Source: Paenarthrobacter histidinolovorans (GTDB lineage: Bacteria > Actinomycetota > Actinomycetes > Actinomycetales > Micrococcaceae). Taken from it: DNA of 64,000 nucleotides. Location of the stretch: contig NZ_BMPM01000004.1 of NCBI RefSeq assembly GCF_014647595.1, positions 307,763 to 371,762 of the forward strand, given 5' to 3'. The position numbers and the translations under genes are program-made. Shown piece by piece: positions 32,411 to 41,949 of the stretch; the stretch's first letter is position 1, and the number at the start of each line of letters is the position of its first letter. The notes under the pieces were generated by a model. It ran no database searches. It saw only the letters and a list, made by a program, of their open reading frames with translations, and had not been told where the DNA came from.

Positions 32411-33724
32411 TTAGTTTTCAGTCGCGGCGAGCTCGCGCTCAACGGCGTCCGTCAGGCGATCTTCAATGGCCGGTACGTTGATCTTCTGGATGATCTCGTT
32501 GAGGAAGCCGCGGACCACAAGCCTGCGGGCAACTTCTTCCGGAATACCGCGGGCCATGAGGTAGAAGAGGTGCTCGTCATCGAAACGTCCGGTGGCGCTG
32601 GCATGGCCCGCGCCGGCAATGAGTCCCGTCTCGATCTCGAGGTTCGGCACCGAGTCGGCACGGCAGCCATCGGTCAGAACCAGGTTCTGGTTCTTCTCGT
32701 AGCTGTCGGTTCCTTCGGCATTCTTCTGGATCAGGACATCGCCAACCCAAACGGTGTGTGCGCCCTTGCCCTGCAATGCACCCTTGTAGAGAACGTTGGA
32801 CACGCAGTTTGCCTGACCGTGGTCAACGAAGGTGCGGTGCTCAAGGTGCTGGCCGGCGTCGGCAAAGTAGAGTCCGAAGAGTTCAACCTCGCCGCCCGGA
32901 GCAGCAAAGCGTGCTGTCGGGGTGACACGGACGAGGTCGCCACCGAGGCTGACCACGATGTGCTTGAACTTGGCATCGCGGCCAATCTTCGCCTGCTGGG
33001 AAGAAGCGTGAACGGAGTCGTCGTTCCATTCCTGCAGGGAAACAACGGTCAGCTCAGCGCCGTCCTCGAGAACGATCTCCACGTTTTCGGACACAACGGC
33101 CGAACCTTCGTGGCCCAGAACCAGGACACCCTTGGAGAATTTCTCCGCCACCACAACAATGTGCTGTGCGGCGGCGTCGGTTCCGGCTCCGGTCAGAGTG
33201 ACCGTGATCTCGGACTCGAGAGAGGTTTCCGAGGGAACCGTGATGACGGTAGCTTCCTTGAAACCGCCCCAGGCGTTGGCCGAAACACGGTCCTCCGGAA
33301 TACCGGCCGAACCAATGCGGTGGTCGTCGCGACCAACGGTCTCGACGGTCACGCCTGCAGGCGCCGACACCGAAACAGCCGGTGCCGCGCCGGTGAGGGC
33401 ATCGGAGTGCAGGCCACGGAGGCGACGCAACGGGGTGAACCGCCAGTCCTCCTCGAGCCCGGTCAATGCCTTGAAATCCTCAAGGTTGTACGAGGTCAGG
33501 CGGCCTGCACGGGAGCTGTCCGGAACACCGACGCCGCCACCGTGCGAGTGGCTCTTGGCCGAAGCGCCCGCCAGCGGGCCCGCGGAGGGCTGCTCCGACG
33601 TCGTGCTGGTGTTTGTTCCGGTATTGACGGGCGAGAGGTTCTCGCCTTCCTCCGTGAAGCCGTCGATAAAGGGCTGTGCTGAAGGCGCTCCGATGCGGGC
33701 CTTTTCAGTAGTGATATCAGTCAT
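32411..33724 (-). CDS. sufD: Fe-S cluster assembly protein SufD
   Basis: A 437-residue beta-helix scaffold protein that pairs with SufB. The N-terminal 60 residues are variable and Gly/Ser-rich (SHSHGGGVGV), followed by the SufBD domain with FVDHGQANCVSNVLYKG and the C-terminal YLMARGIPEEVARRLVVRGF. It starts 2 bp after the sufB stop. The length and features are typical of actinobacterial SufD. Confidence 0.95.
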   Translation of the reverse strand: MTDITTEKARIGAPSAQPFIDGFTEEGENLSPVNTGTNTSTTSEQPSAGPLAGASAKSHSHGGGVGVPDSSRAGRLTSYNLEDFKALTGLEEDWRFTPLRRLRGLHSDALTGAAPAVSVSAPAGVTVETVGRDDHRIGSAGIPEDRVSANAWGGFKEATVITVPSETSLESEITVTLTGAGTDAAAQHIVVVAEKFSKGVLVLGHEGSAVVSENVEIVLEDGAELTVVSLQEWNDDSVHASSQQAKIGRDAKFKHIVVSLGGDLVRVTPTARFAAPGGEVELFGLYFADAGQHLEHRTFVDHGQANCVSNVLYKGALQGKGAHTVWVGDVLIQKNAEGTDSYEKNQNLVLTDGCRADSVPNLEIETGLIAGAGHASATGRFDDEHLFYLMARGIPEEVARRLVVRGFLNEIIQKINVPAIEDRLTDAVERELAATEN

Positions 33725-33726
33725 TA

Positions 33727-35190
33727 TTAACCGACGGATCCTTCCATCTGAAGTTCAATCAAGCGGTTCAGCTCGAGGGCGTATTCCATGGGCAGTTCGC
33801 GGGCGATCGGCTCGATAAAGCCGCGCACGATCATGGCCATGGCCTCGTCCTCCGGCATTCCGCGGGACATCAGGTAGAAGAGCTGTTCTTCGCTGACACG
33901 GGAAACGGTTGCCTCGTGGCCGAGCACGACGTCATCCTCACGGATGTCGATGTACGGGTACGTGTCCGACCGCGAAATGGTGTCCACCAGGAGTGCATCA
34001 CAGCGGACCGTGTTGGCCGAGTGCTTGGCGCCCTCGCGGACCTGGACCAAACCGCGGTAGGCAGCACGGCCACCACCACGGGCAACGGACTTGGAAATGA
34101 TGGAGCTCTTGGTGTTCGGCGCAATGTGGACCATCTTTGAGCCGGTGTCCTGGTGCTGGCCCTCGCCGGCGAAGGCGATGGACAGTGTCTCACCCTTGGC
34201 GTGCTCGCCAACGAGGTAGACGGCCGGGTACTTCATGGTCACCTTGGAACCGATGTTGCCATCGACCCACTCCATGGTGGCGCCCTCTTCGCAGATGGCG
34301 CGCTTGGTGACGAGGTTGTACACGTTGTTGGACCAGTTCTGGATGGTCGTGTAGCGGACGCGGGCGCCCTTCTTCACGATGATTTCCACAACAGCCGAGT
34401 GCAGCGAGTCCGAGGTGTAGATCGGAGCCGTGCAACCTTCGATGTAGTGCACGTAGGAGTCTTCATCCGCAATGATCAGCGTGCGCTCGAACTGACCCAT
34501 GTTTTCCGTGTTGATGCGGAAGTATGCCTGGAGCGGGATGTCGACGTGCACTCCCTTGGGCACATACACGAACGATCCGCCCGACCATACAGCCGTGTTC
34601 AGCGACGCGAACTTGTTGTCGCCTACGGGGATGATGGTGCCGAAGTACTCCTGGAAGATCTCCGGGTGCTCGCGCAGCGCGGTGTCGGTGTCCAGGAAGA
34701 TGACGCCCTGGGCTTCCAGGTCCTCGCGGATCTGGTGGTAGACAACCTCGGACTCATACTGGGCAGCTACACCCGATACGAGGCGGCTGCGCTCAGCTTC
34801 CGGGATGCCCAGTTTCTCGTAGGTGTTCCGGATGTCCTCGGGAAGGTCTTCCCACGTTGCCGCCTGCTTTTCGGTGGAACGCACAAAGTACTTGATGTTG
34901 TCGAAATCGATGCCCGAGAGGTCTGCACCCCAGGTAGGCATGGGTTTGCGGTCGAAGTACTTCAGGCCTTTCAGGCGCAGATCGAGCATCCATTCGGGCT
35001 CGTTCTTCTTCGAGGAGATGTCGCGGACGACCTCCTCGTTGAGGCCACGACGGGCATTGGCGCCTACGTCGTTCTTGTCGGCCCAGCCGTACTCGTAGTT
35101 TCCGATACCGTGCAGTTCGGGATTCTTCTCCAGAATCTCCGAGATCACAGTGCCGTCGGCTACCGCTTTCTCTGCTATTTGGTCCGTCAT
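33727..35190 (-). CDS. sufB: Fe-S cluster assembly protein SufB
   Basis: A 487-residue core scaffold on which the nascent cluster is built with SufC and SufD. Conserved segments are [32 protein letters not shown] (with the cluster-transfer Cys) and [21 protein letters not shown]. No intein is present, in contrast with the SufB of some mycobacteria. The start chosen is the ATG at 35190, whose A is the last base of the SufR stop (TGATG), with AAAGG about 5 nt upstream, so the genes are coupled; the overlapping GTG at 35193 is less likely. Confidence 0.96.
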   Translation of the reverse strand: MTDQIAEKAVADGTVISEILEKNPELHGIGNYEYGWADKNDVGANARRGLNEEVVRDISSKKNEPEWMLDLRLKGLKYFDRKPMPTWGADLSGIDFDNIKYFVRSTEKQAATWEDLPEDIRNTYEKLGIPEAERSRLVSGVAAQYESEVVYHQIREDLEAQGVIFLDTDTALREHPEIFQEYFGTIIPVGDNKFASLNTAVWSGGSFVYVPKGVHVDIPLQAYFRINTENMGQFERTLIIADEDSYVHYIEGCTAPIYTSDSLHSAVVEIIVKKGARVRYTTIQNWSNNVYNLVTKRAICEEGATMEWVDGNIGSKVTMKYPAVYLVGEHAKGETLSIAFAGEGQHQDTGSKMVHIAPNTKSSIISKSVARGGGRAAYRGLVQVREGAKHSANTVRCDALLVDTISRSDTYPYIDIREDDVVLGHEATVSRVSEEQLFYLMSRGMPEDEAMAMIVRGFIEPIARELPMEYALELNRLIELQMEGSVG

Positions 35191-36020
35191 CACGGCCTTT
35201 CTTGCTGGTTGTTAGATTCCTGATACGGGCTCTTGGGTTGCACTTCGGCGCCTGGGGGCACCGTGGCAGCCAATCGCCCGGTAGGTATATGGGTGGTGCA
35301 CACATGTCCGCCCTGAGCGAGCGTCGAGAGGCGCCGGACGTCAACTCCCACCAAACGGGAGAAAACCTTGGTCTCGGCATCGCAGAACACCGGAAATTCT
35401 GCGGCGAGGCGTTGAATGGGGCAATGCCCTTGGCAAAGCTGCACGCTGGACAACGCTGCGGGCAACGGCGCCTTGGCTTCAATTGAATGGGCGGAAGCGA
35501 CAAAGGCGTCGCGGCTCAGGGCCTTCGACAACGCCATGGCCCTGGCGGTGATATCGTCCCCTGCGGCCTGGACTTCGGGTGCATAGCGCCGCTCCATGTC
35601 CGCGAAACGCTCTTCCGCATACTCACGGACTGCGTCTTCGCCGGCAAGTTCCTGAAGGCGCCGCAAAGCCGAACTGGCGATATTAAGGTAGTCGTCGCCC
35701 AATGTGGACTGTCCTTGGGAACTGAGGACATAGCGGCGCGCCGGACGGCCCGCACCGGAACCAGCCTTGGCAACGCGTTTGACTTCAATGAAGCCACTTC
35801 GTTCCAAGTGGTCAAGGTGCCTGCGAACGGCGGCCGGAGTAAAGCCGAGGAGATCTCCCAGCTCTGCTGCGCTGACGGGACCATTCTCGAGCACAGCGCT
35901 GAGGACGCGGTCACGGGTGCGGTCATCCGCGTCCGGCAGCGAGGGCGAGGCAACGAAAGCCTCTCCCGCTGCAGCATGCCGCTTTTGGGGCATGGATACT
36001 GGACTGCTCATGGAATACAC
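35190..36020 (-). CDS. sufR: Iron-sulfur sensing transcriptional regulator SufR
   Basis: Up to 276 residues. An N-terminal winged helix (residues 30-95, [23 protein letters not shown]) is followed by a C-terminal domain with a Cys set, LCQGHCPIQ ... FCDAE ... HVCTTH, that should bind a [4Fe-4S] cluster as in cyanobacterial and mycobacterial SufR. It heads the suf operon and likely represses it when clusters are plentiful. Start sites GTG 36020 or nearby ATGs (36011, 35993) cannot be separated; no clear Shine-Dalgarno sequence. It is divergent from an ABC transporter gene, as in M. tuberculosis. Confidence 0.93.
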   Translation of the reverse strand: MYSMSSPVSMPQKRHAAAGEAFVASPSLPDADDRTRDRVLSAVLENGPVSAAELGDLLGFTPAAVRRHLDHLERSGFIEVKRVAKAGSGAGRPARRYVLSSQGQSTLGDDYLNIASSALRRLQELAGEDAVREYAEERFADMERRYAPEVQAAGDDITARAMALSKALSRDAFVASAHSIEAKAPLPAALSSVQLCQGHCPIQRLAAEFPVFCDAETKVFSRLVGVDVRRLSTLAQGGHVCTTHIPTGRLAATVPPGAEVQPKSPYQESNNQQERP

Positions 36021-36120
36021 AACACAATCATGTCGTAATTTGTTTCACGCATCCAGTAAGGCAAGACTGACCTGGGTTCGCCGCCAAGTGTGACCGTACT
36101 ACTTCACGTAGAATACTTTG
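36021..36120. promoter_or_regulatory. Divergent promoter region, sufR / ABC transporter
   Basis: 100-bp AT-richer region that must contain the suf operon promoter and the promoter of the plus-strand ABC gene. TAGAAT at 36109-36114 lies 6 nt before the GTG at 36121, consistent with a leaderless mRNA. An imperfect ACAA...TTGT symmetry at about 36026-36047 is a possible SufR site, weakly supported. Confidence 0.45.
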
Positions 36121-37086
36121 GTGCGATCACCCGAATCTCCTGTCCTCACCATAGATGGACTCATCAAGGATGTAGGCCCTTTGGCCTCCCTCGACGGCAA
36201 AATGTTACGGGTGGTCAGTGGACTGTCCCTGGTGGCAGAGCGAGGCCAAGTAACCGCACTTCTCGGTGCGAACGGGGCCGGCAAGACGACGACGCTCGAA
36301 TGTGCCCAAGGCCTGCAGAAGCGAACCGGCGGTTCCATCTCCCTTCTTGGAGCGGATCCGGATACTGCAGGTGCTGAGCTGCGTGCCCGGGTAGGTGTGA
36401 TGCTCCAGGACGGTGGCCTGCCGCCGTCGGCCCGTCCCATCCCGCTGTTGCGCCACGTGGCGGGCATGTACAAAAGCCCCATGGACGTCGATGCCCTGGT
36501 GGAGCGGCTGGGAATCAACCAATTCAGCAGGACCGGAGTGCGCCGCCTTTCCGGAGGCCAGAAGCAGCGGCTGGCATTGGCGGCCGCTTTGGTGGGAAAC
36601 CCGGAGATCCTGTTCCTTGATGAACCCAGTGCCGGCCTCGATCCACAGTCGCGGCAAATGGTGTTCGAACTCATTGCAGAACTCCGGGATGCCGGAATGG
36701 GCATCGTGCTCACCACTCACCTGATGGACGACGCCGAGCGGCTGGCGGACTACGTCTACATCATTGATCGCGGGCACAATGTGGCCGAAGGGACCGTTGC
36801 TGAACTCCTCAGGCATGACCACTCCGCTGACTCCGGCGCCTCGGACCGGACCCTGTACTTTGATGCACCTGCAGGCCTCGACTTCACAGGGGTCATCGGT
36901 GCCGGACTGTCCATTACCGAGTCGCGTTCCGGAAGCTACGCCATTACCGGCGCCATTACCCCGGCGGACCTTGCCGCTCTGACTGCCTGGTGGGCGGAAC
37001 GGAACATCATGCCTGCATCGCTGCGCCTGGAATCACGAAGCCTTGAAGATGTCTTCCTCGACATCTCCGGAAGGGACCTCCGATGA
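36121..37086 (+). CDS. ABC transporter ATP-binding protein next to ctaA
   Basis: About 321 residues from GTG 36121 (a TTG directly before it is also possible). An ABC-2 type exporter ATPase: Walker A GANGAGKTT, signature LSGGQKQR, Walker B ILFLDEP, H-loop TTHLMDD, and a C-terminal regulatory tail of about 90 residues. It works with the permease coded next, whose ATG overlaps this stop. The pair corresponds by position and size to Rv1458c-Rv1457c upstream of ctaA in M. tuberculosis. The substrate is unknown; a link to heme or oxidase assembly is inferred from the conserved neighbourhood. Confidence 0.9.
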   Translation: MRSPESPVLTIDGLIKDVGPLASLDGKMLRVVSGLSLVAERGQVTALLGANGAGKTTTLECAQGLQKRTGGSISLLGADPDTAGAELRARVGVMLQDGGLPPSARPIPLLRHVAGMYKSPMDVDALVERLGINQFSRTGVRRLSGGQKQRLALAAALVGNPEILFLDEPSAGLDPQSRQMVFELIAELRDAGMGIVLTTHLMDDAERLADYVYIIDRGHNVAEGTVAELLRHDHSADSGASDRTLYFDAPAGLDFTGVIGAGLSITESRSGSYAITGAITPADLAALTAWWAERNIMPASLRLESRSLEDVFLDISGRDLR

Positions 37087-37847
37087 ACGGCCTTCTCGCC
37101 CCCAATGCGGGGCCGGCGTCCCTGCCCCGCCGCATCATGCAGCAGGGGCGGTACGAAACCGTCACCATGCTGCGCAACGGTGAACAACTCATCCTCGCCA
37201 TTGTCCTGCCGCTGATGGCGCTGGTGGGCTTGGTTGTCACTCCCCTGCTGGACGGTCTTGGCGCGTCACGGGTAGATACTGCCACGCCCGGCATCCTGGC
37301 CCTCTGCGCCATGTCCACGGCCTTCACCGGACAAGGCATTGCCACGGGATTCGATCGCCGGTACGGCGTTCTCCGGTTCCTTTCCACAACACCGCTTGGC
37401 AGAGGCGGGCTTATTGCAGGGAAGATCCTTGCCGTCTTGGTGGTTCTGTTCCTCCAGGTCCTGGTAGTGGGTGCCGTGGCCGGTTTCCTCGGATGGCAGC
37501 CACGCCCGGAAGCCTGGCTGCCCGGACTTGGCTTGCTGGTACTTGGTGCCGCGGCCTTCACGGCACTGGGCCTGCTCGTTGCCGGAACTGTGCGACCCGA
37601 GGCCACTCTCGCCATCACCAACTTGCTCTGGATACTGCTCGGCGCGCTGGGCGGAATCGTCGTTCCGGCCGATCGCTTGCCGGCGGTATTGCAGGGCATT
37701 GTGCATTTCCTGCCTTCCGGGGCACTCGGGCAAGGACTGCGGGACACGTTCCTGCAAGGCATGATTCCTTTGCCTGCCGTTCTGATCCTGCTGTTGTGGA
37801 CTGTGCTGGCAGGCGGCGCGGCCATCCGCTGGTTCAAGTGGAACTAA
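37083..37847 (+). CDS. ABC-2 type transporter permease
   Basis: A 254-residue membrane protein with about six helices in the ABC-2 permease pattern (LILAIVLPLMALVGLVV, ILAVLVVLFLQVLVVGAVAGF). It overlaps the ATPase gene by 4 nt (ATGA), and ctaA starts 34 bp downstream, so all three are likely one transcription unit. Confidence 0.88.
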   Translation: MNGLLAPNAGPASLPRRIMQQGRYETVTMLRNGEQLILAIVLPLMALVGLVVTPLLDGLGASRVDTATPGILALCAMSTAFTGQGIATGFDRRYGVLRFLSTTPLGRGGLIAGKILAVLVVLFLQVLVVGAVAGFLGWQPRPEAWLPGLGLLVLGAAAFTALGLLVAGTVRPEATLAITNLLWILLGALGGIVVPADRLPAVLQGIVHFLPSGALGQGLRDTFLQGMIPLPAVLILLLWTVLAGGAAIRWFKWN

Positions 37848-37881
37848 TAAAATCCGAGCAGAACTGAGAAGTGAGAAAACT

Positions 37882-38826
37882 GTGAGCACGGCATCGCGCC
37901 TCCCGAAAACCATTCAGCAGTGGACGTCCAAACTGCCCACCGAGGTCAACACCGCCGTGCGTCGGCTGGCGTTGCTGTCCCTCATCGGGCAGACCATCCT
38001 GGTGGTGACAGGTGGTGCTGTGCGCCTCACGGCATCGGGCCTCGGCTGCCCAACGTGGCCCCGCTGCACCAGCGACTCTTTGGTCAACACCCCCGAAATG
38101 GGCGTCCACGGCTTCATTGAGTTCGGCAACCGTCTGCTGACCTTCGCCCTCGCCGCCGTCGCACTGCTCATGTTGGTGTACTTGTGGAACCTCCGCAAGC
38201 AGCGCCGGGACCTTTTCCTGCTGGCACTTGGCCTTCTCGCCAGCATCCCCGCGCAGGCCGTAATCGGCGGCATCACTGTGCTGTCCAACCTCAACCCCTG
38301 GGTTGTTGGTTTGCATTTCCTCGTCTCCATGGCATTGGTGGTCTTTGCGACCCTTCTGGTCAACAGGGCGTACGGGCGCACGGGCCGCTTCATGAACCGG
38401 ACCCTGCCGCCGCTTCCTTCGGTAACACGCCCGGTGATGATGGCAGTTGCCGTCTTCTCTGCACTCTCGGTCATGCTCGGCGTCGTGGTCACAGGCGCCG
38501 GCCCGCACGCCGGGGATGCCGATGCTCCGAGGAACGACCTCGACTGGGATCTCTTCTCCCACATCCACGCGATCCCGGCCTACCTCATCACGGCGGGCAC
38601 GCTCCTCGCAGTGTTCCTGGTGGTACGGCGCAGGATCAGCGGTCCGTTCCGCACGGCGGCCTACCTCCTGCTGGGCGTGACTTTGCTTCAGGCGGCCATT
38701 GGATTCACCCAGTACTACAACGGCATTCCGGCGCTTCTGGTGGGAGCTCACATGTTGGGGGCGGCACTGCTCATGAGCGCCGCCACCAACGCGGCCGATG
38801 TCGCCAGGCACAGTCCGGTCAACTAA
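37882..38826 (+). CDS. ctaA: Heme A synthase (COX15/CtaA)
   Basis: A 314-residue membrane protein that oxidises heme O to heme A for cytochrome aa3. It has about eight TM helices in two four-helix halves. The conserved features include GGAVRLTASGLGCPTWPRC with its Cys, a Glu/His pair in HGFIEFGNR, and VVTGAGPHAGD with HIHAIPAYLI in the second half. The start is GTG. Its last bases overlap the stop of the convergent MacB-like gene by 4 nt. Confidence 0.95.
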   Translation: MSTASRLPKTIQQWTSKLPTEVNTAVRRLALLSLIGQTILVVTGGAVRLTASGLGCPTWPRCTSDSLVNTPEMGVHGFIEFGNRLLTFALAAVALLMLVYLWNLRKQRRDLFLLALGLLASIPAQAVIGGITVLSNLNPWVVGLHFLVSMALVVFATLLVNRAYGRTGRFMNRTLPPLPSVTRPVMMAVAVFSALSVMLGVVVTGAGPHAGDADAPRNDLDWDLFSHIHAIPAYLITAGTLLAVFLVVRRRISGPFRTAAYLLLGVTLLQAAIGFTQYYNGIPALLVGAHMLGAALLMSAATNAADVARHSPVN

Positions 38827-40799
38827 CCGCGAATCAACTGTGCGGGGTCGGCCCTGGATGCAACGAGGGCAGGGTACGCGGCAGCGATGGTGCCGCTGAA
38901 TGTGCCGGCGCCGATTCCCCACAGTGCCGCAAACCAGGGAATTGCCGGACTCCAGCCCTCACTCGCCGCATAGGCAAGGACGGCACCCATGCCGATCGCG
39001 GCCCCCGCTGCTCCGCCGATCGCCCCAACCAGGGCCCCTTCCAAAAGAAACATGCTGCCCAGGGGTCCGCGCCGCATACCGAGTGCCCGGCGCAAGGCGA
39101 TCTCATTGAAACGCGCCGTCACTCCGAGATACATGGTGGTGCCGGCGCTAAGGCAGGCTATGGCCAAAAGGATTGCCGAGACTATCGCTACCAGTCGGCC
39201 AAGGTCCGAGTTGATGCCTTGCTTGAGTTCACGAAGATCTGCCACAGTTTCAACCTGGACGGAACCGGTATTGACCGGGTTCAACGCCTTGGGAAGTGCC
39301 TCGGCGACTGCGGCAGGCATTCCCGGGTCCGTCCGCAGAACCAGGCTCGCAGCCATCCTGTCCGTCACGGGATAGGAGCCCACCCCTACCATCACAGCCT
39401 CTGCGAGGATGGGATCCCGCCCTGGGTCCGCAATGAGGCCCACCACCGGAACGGGTTGTCCATAGAGCCAGACGACGACGCCGGGCCCAGGCTTCCCGAT
39501 GCCGAGTTCCTGGGCGGCCCCCTGGCCAAGGAAGGCTACAGGCCCGCCGAAGGACTGATCGAGCAGCGCCGGGTCACCAAAGGAAACCTTGGTCCCCTGG
39601 ATGTTCAGGTACCCGGAGTCGGCCACCCTGACCGCTCCACCAAATACGGGCTGATCGGAAAGGGAACCAGGGCGGAACGTCGACGGCGTCACAACGGAAG
39701 CCGATAGATCGGCGATAATTCCGCCCCCACGGACCCCGTTGAGCTGTTCAGCCCGTTCGAGATCGGACCTGACCGCGTCCCACGACGGGTACCCGCTTTC
39801 TCGACTGGCCCTGACCTCGTCGCTGGCTGCGGCGTCGATGCGGGTGGCCACTTTAATGGCGGCGCTTTCGCTGAGGCCTATGGCTGCGACCAATCCACCG
39901 CTGCCGATCAGTAAGGCCAGAATCAGCAGCAGCGCCTTCGCTGGACGTCCTGTGAGGGCTGAGATCGCTTCCGCGACGAGATCCGTGAACTCACTTGTGC
40001 GGTGGCGCTCAAGGGCATGGCTGGGTTGGGTCTCCTCAATGTTCCGACCCGCGGTCTGACGGGGCGATGGGCCAGTGTCGCTGATTACCATGCCGTCGCG
40101 CATCGCAATGACACGGTCTGCCGACGCAGCAATGCCGGGATCATGGGTGACCGTCACAACCGTGGTCCCGCCGTCGTGCAGTTCCCGCAGGTGCTGCAGC
40201 ACAATCGCGCCGTTGGCGGTGTCCAAACTGCCGGTCGGCTCGTCTGCAAGGACGACGTCCGGAGCCCCGACCACAGCTCGCGCAATAGCGAGCCTTTGCC
40301 GTTCGCCGCCGGAGAGTGTGGTGGCTGGAGTGGCGATGCGATGGTCGAGGCCAAAACGCGACAGTTGCGGGCCCACAAGCGCTTTCTGATGCGCCGGCTT
40401 GATCCCTCGCGCCCGCAGGCCCAAGGCCGCGTTCCGCGCTGTTGAGTCGCGGCCCACCACATGGGAATCCTGGAAGACAAAGCCAAACGTGCGTGCCCGG
40501 CTTTCGGCGCGTTGACCCTCGGTATAGCTCGCAGTATCAGCGCCGCGAACCAGGTAAGTGCCACTCGTCATCGTATCCAGCAGCCCCAGGATGTTCAGGA
40601 GCGTCGATTTTCCAGAGCCGGAGGGCCCAACTATCGCGACAAACTCCCCCACATGGATATCCAGGTCGATGCCGCCGAGAGCTTTTGCTCCAGGAAACGA
40701 ACGGGCGACACCACGCAGGCTCAGCAGCGGTGGCCGGCCGGCGGTGGGTTCGGCGGTCAGCTGGTCCTTCACACTTGCCCGATCATGGCAGCCGGACAT
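38823..40799 (-). CDS. MacB-like ABC transporter, fused ATPase and permease
   Basis: About 658 residues from ATG 40799 (GTG 40772 also possible). Residues 20-250 are a MacB/LolD-type ATPase: GPSGSGKST, LSGGERQR, VVLADEPTGSLD and VTHDPG. A permease follows with one TM, a large extracytoplasmic domain (about 230 residues), and three C-terminal TMs in the FtsX pattern (NEIALRRALGMRRG). MacB proteins are mechanotransmitters that expel peptides, antibiotics or lipoproteins without substrate passing through the membrane. The gene overlaps the membrane fusion protein gene by 17 nt. It is the last gene of the four-gene cassette between ctaA and ctaB. Confidence 0.88.
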   Translation of the reverse strand: MSGCHDRASVKDQLTAEPTAGRPPLLSLRGVARSFPGAKALGGIDLDIHVGEFVAIVGPSGSGKSTLLNILGLLDTMTSGTYLVRGADTASYTEGQRAESRARTFGFVFQDSHVVGRDSTARNAALGLRARGIKPAHQKALVGPQLSRFGLDHRIATPATTLSGGERQRLAIARAVVGAPDVVLADEPTGSLDTANGAIVLQHLRELHDGGTTVVTVTHDPGIAASADRVIAMRDGMVISDTGPSPRQTAGRNIEETQPSHALERHRTSEFTDLVAEAISALTGRPAKALLLILALLIGSGGLVAAIGLSESAAIKVATRIDAAASDEVRASRESGYPSWDAVRSDLERAEQLNGVRGGGIIADLSASVVTPSTFRPGSLSDQPVFGGAVRVADSGYLNIQGTKVSFGDPALLDQSFGGPVAFLGQGAAQELGIGKPGPGVVVWLYGQPVPVVGLIADPGRDPILAEAVMVGVGSYPVTDRMAASLVLRTDPGMPAAVAEALPKALNPVNTGSVQVETVADLRELKQGINSDLGRLVAIVSAILLAIACLSAGTTMYLGVTARFNEIALRRALGMRRGPLGSMFLLEGALVGAIGGAAGAAIGMGAVLAYAASEGWSPAIPWFAALWGIGAGTFSGTIAAAYPALVASRADPAQLIRG

Positions 40800-41949
40800 G
40801 ATCGCCGACGGCAACTTCGCTAACGTCTGCGATGGCGGCCCACCCATCGGCTTGGCCTGTGACGGTGACGGCAACACGTCTGAAATCGGAACCGGTTTCC
40901 ACGTCAACGAACGCAGTGCCTGACTCCTGACGGATGGCGATCAGCGGGACGGCCAGGGAAGTCGGTGCTTCGGTCGTCGCAGTGACGGTCACAGTTTGAC
41001 CGGCCCCAAGTCCCGCAGTCCCGGGAGCGAGCGGCAAGGTGATGTCCTTGCCCGGGATGTCGCTGCTGTCAGGTGCCCCTGGGATGAAAGCACTGATCCC
41101 GGATACTTTCGTATCGAGCACTGCCGAACCGGCGTGGACCGTAACAGGGGCTCCCACGGGAAACGACTCGGCTTGGAGAACATCGGCGCGCGCAACGATG
41201 GTGTCAGGGGCGATGGTGACGCTGGCGACAACGCCGTCCTCCCCGAGGACGGTTCCCGGTTGAGCGATGGATGCGATCTTGCCAGCATCACCGGGAATCT
41301 GAACAAACTCCTGCCAGCGGAACATGACACCTGCTGTGGAGGGGGCCTCGCCCCCGTTGCCGTCGGCCGCTGTTGTGGGCGCTTTCGAACCGGCAGCCCG
41401 ATACCAGCTGGAGAGCCCCTCTTGTGTTCCGGCGTCGAAAGTTCCCGTGGCGGCCACAGGAAAGCCAAAGGCGTTCAGTGCCTCCTGAAGGCCTTTGATG
41501 TCAGGCCCGGACTGTCCCGGGGAAATGTCTCTGTAGAGCGGAACGCCGGAGGGAAGGATGAGAAGGGGGCGGCCGGAGACCACGGCCACGAGCTGCCCCG
41601 GGACGAGCTCATCGCCGGCCGATTTGGCGCTCGAGGTGACCACCAGGCGGGCAATCCCGACGCCGGGGGTCGCCTTGATGGCCGACTGCGCCCCGGCTAC
41701 TACCTTGCCGGACAGGATGACTTGCTTTGCGACCGCGCGCCTTTCCACTGCCGCGGAGACTGGCACCGTCTGTTGGGTGGCCTGGGGTGTTTCGGCCCCC
41801 GCCGCTGACGATATGCCGGCCCAGTACGCGGCGCCCAGCCCGGCAAGGACAAGGACCAATACCAACGGGACGAGCCACCACCGCTGAACGCGCCTCATGG
41901 CGGAATTGAGCTGGGCTTCAGCCTTTGGCCCGGTGTCAGAGCCTCGCAT
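40783..41949 (-). CDS. Membrane fusion-like protein with peptidoglycan-binding domain
   Basis: A 388-residue protein with an N-terminal cytoplasmic tail, one TM helix at residues 26-46 (LVPLVLVLVLAGLGAAYWAG), an HlyD/MacA-like beta-barrel and lipoyl-like region, and an inserted peptidoglycan-binding repeat at about 140-180 (GPDIKGLQEALNAFG). It likely couples the MacB-like transporter to the cell wall. It overlaps the upstream lipoprotein gene by 14 nt and the MacB gene by 17 nt. Confidence 0.85.
   Translation of the reverse strand: MRGSDTGPKAEAQLNSAMRRVQRWWLVPLVLVLVLAGLGAAYWAGISSAAGAETPQATQQTVPVSAAVERRAVAKQVILSGKVVAGAQSAIKATPGVGIARLVVTSSAKSAGDELVPGQLVAVVSGRPLLILPSGVPLYRDISPGQSGPDIKGLQEALNAFGFPVAATGTFDAGTQEGLSSWYRAAGSKAPTTAADGNGGEAPSTAGVMFRWQEFVQIPGDAGKIASIAQPGTVLGEDGVVASVTIAPDTIVARADVLQAESFPVGAPVTVHAGSAVLDTKVSGISAFIPGAPDSSDIPGKDITLPLAPGTAGLGAGQTVTVTATTEAPTSLAVPLIAIRQESGTAFVDVETGSDFRRVAVTVTGQADGWAAIADVSEVAVGDHVRLP

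Noticed and set aside
38184..39707. 507-codon plus-strand frame running across ctaA and the MacB-like gene
   Set aside because: It is out of frame with ctaA and antisense to the MacB gene; no motif is recognisable.
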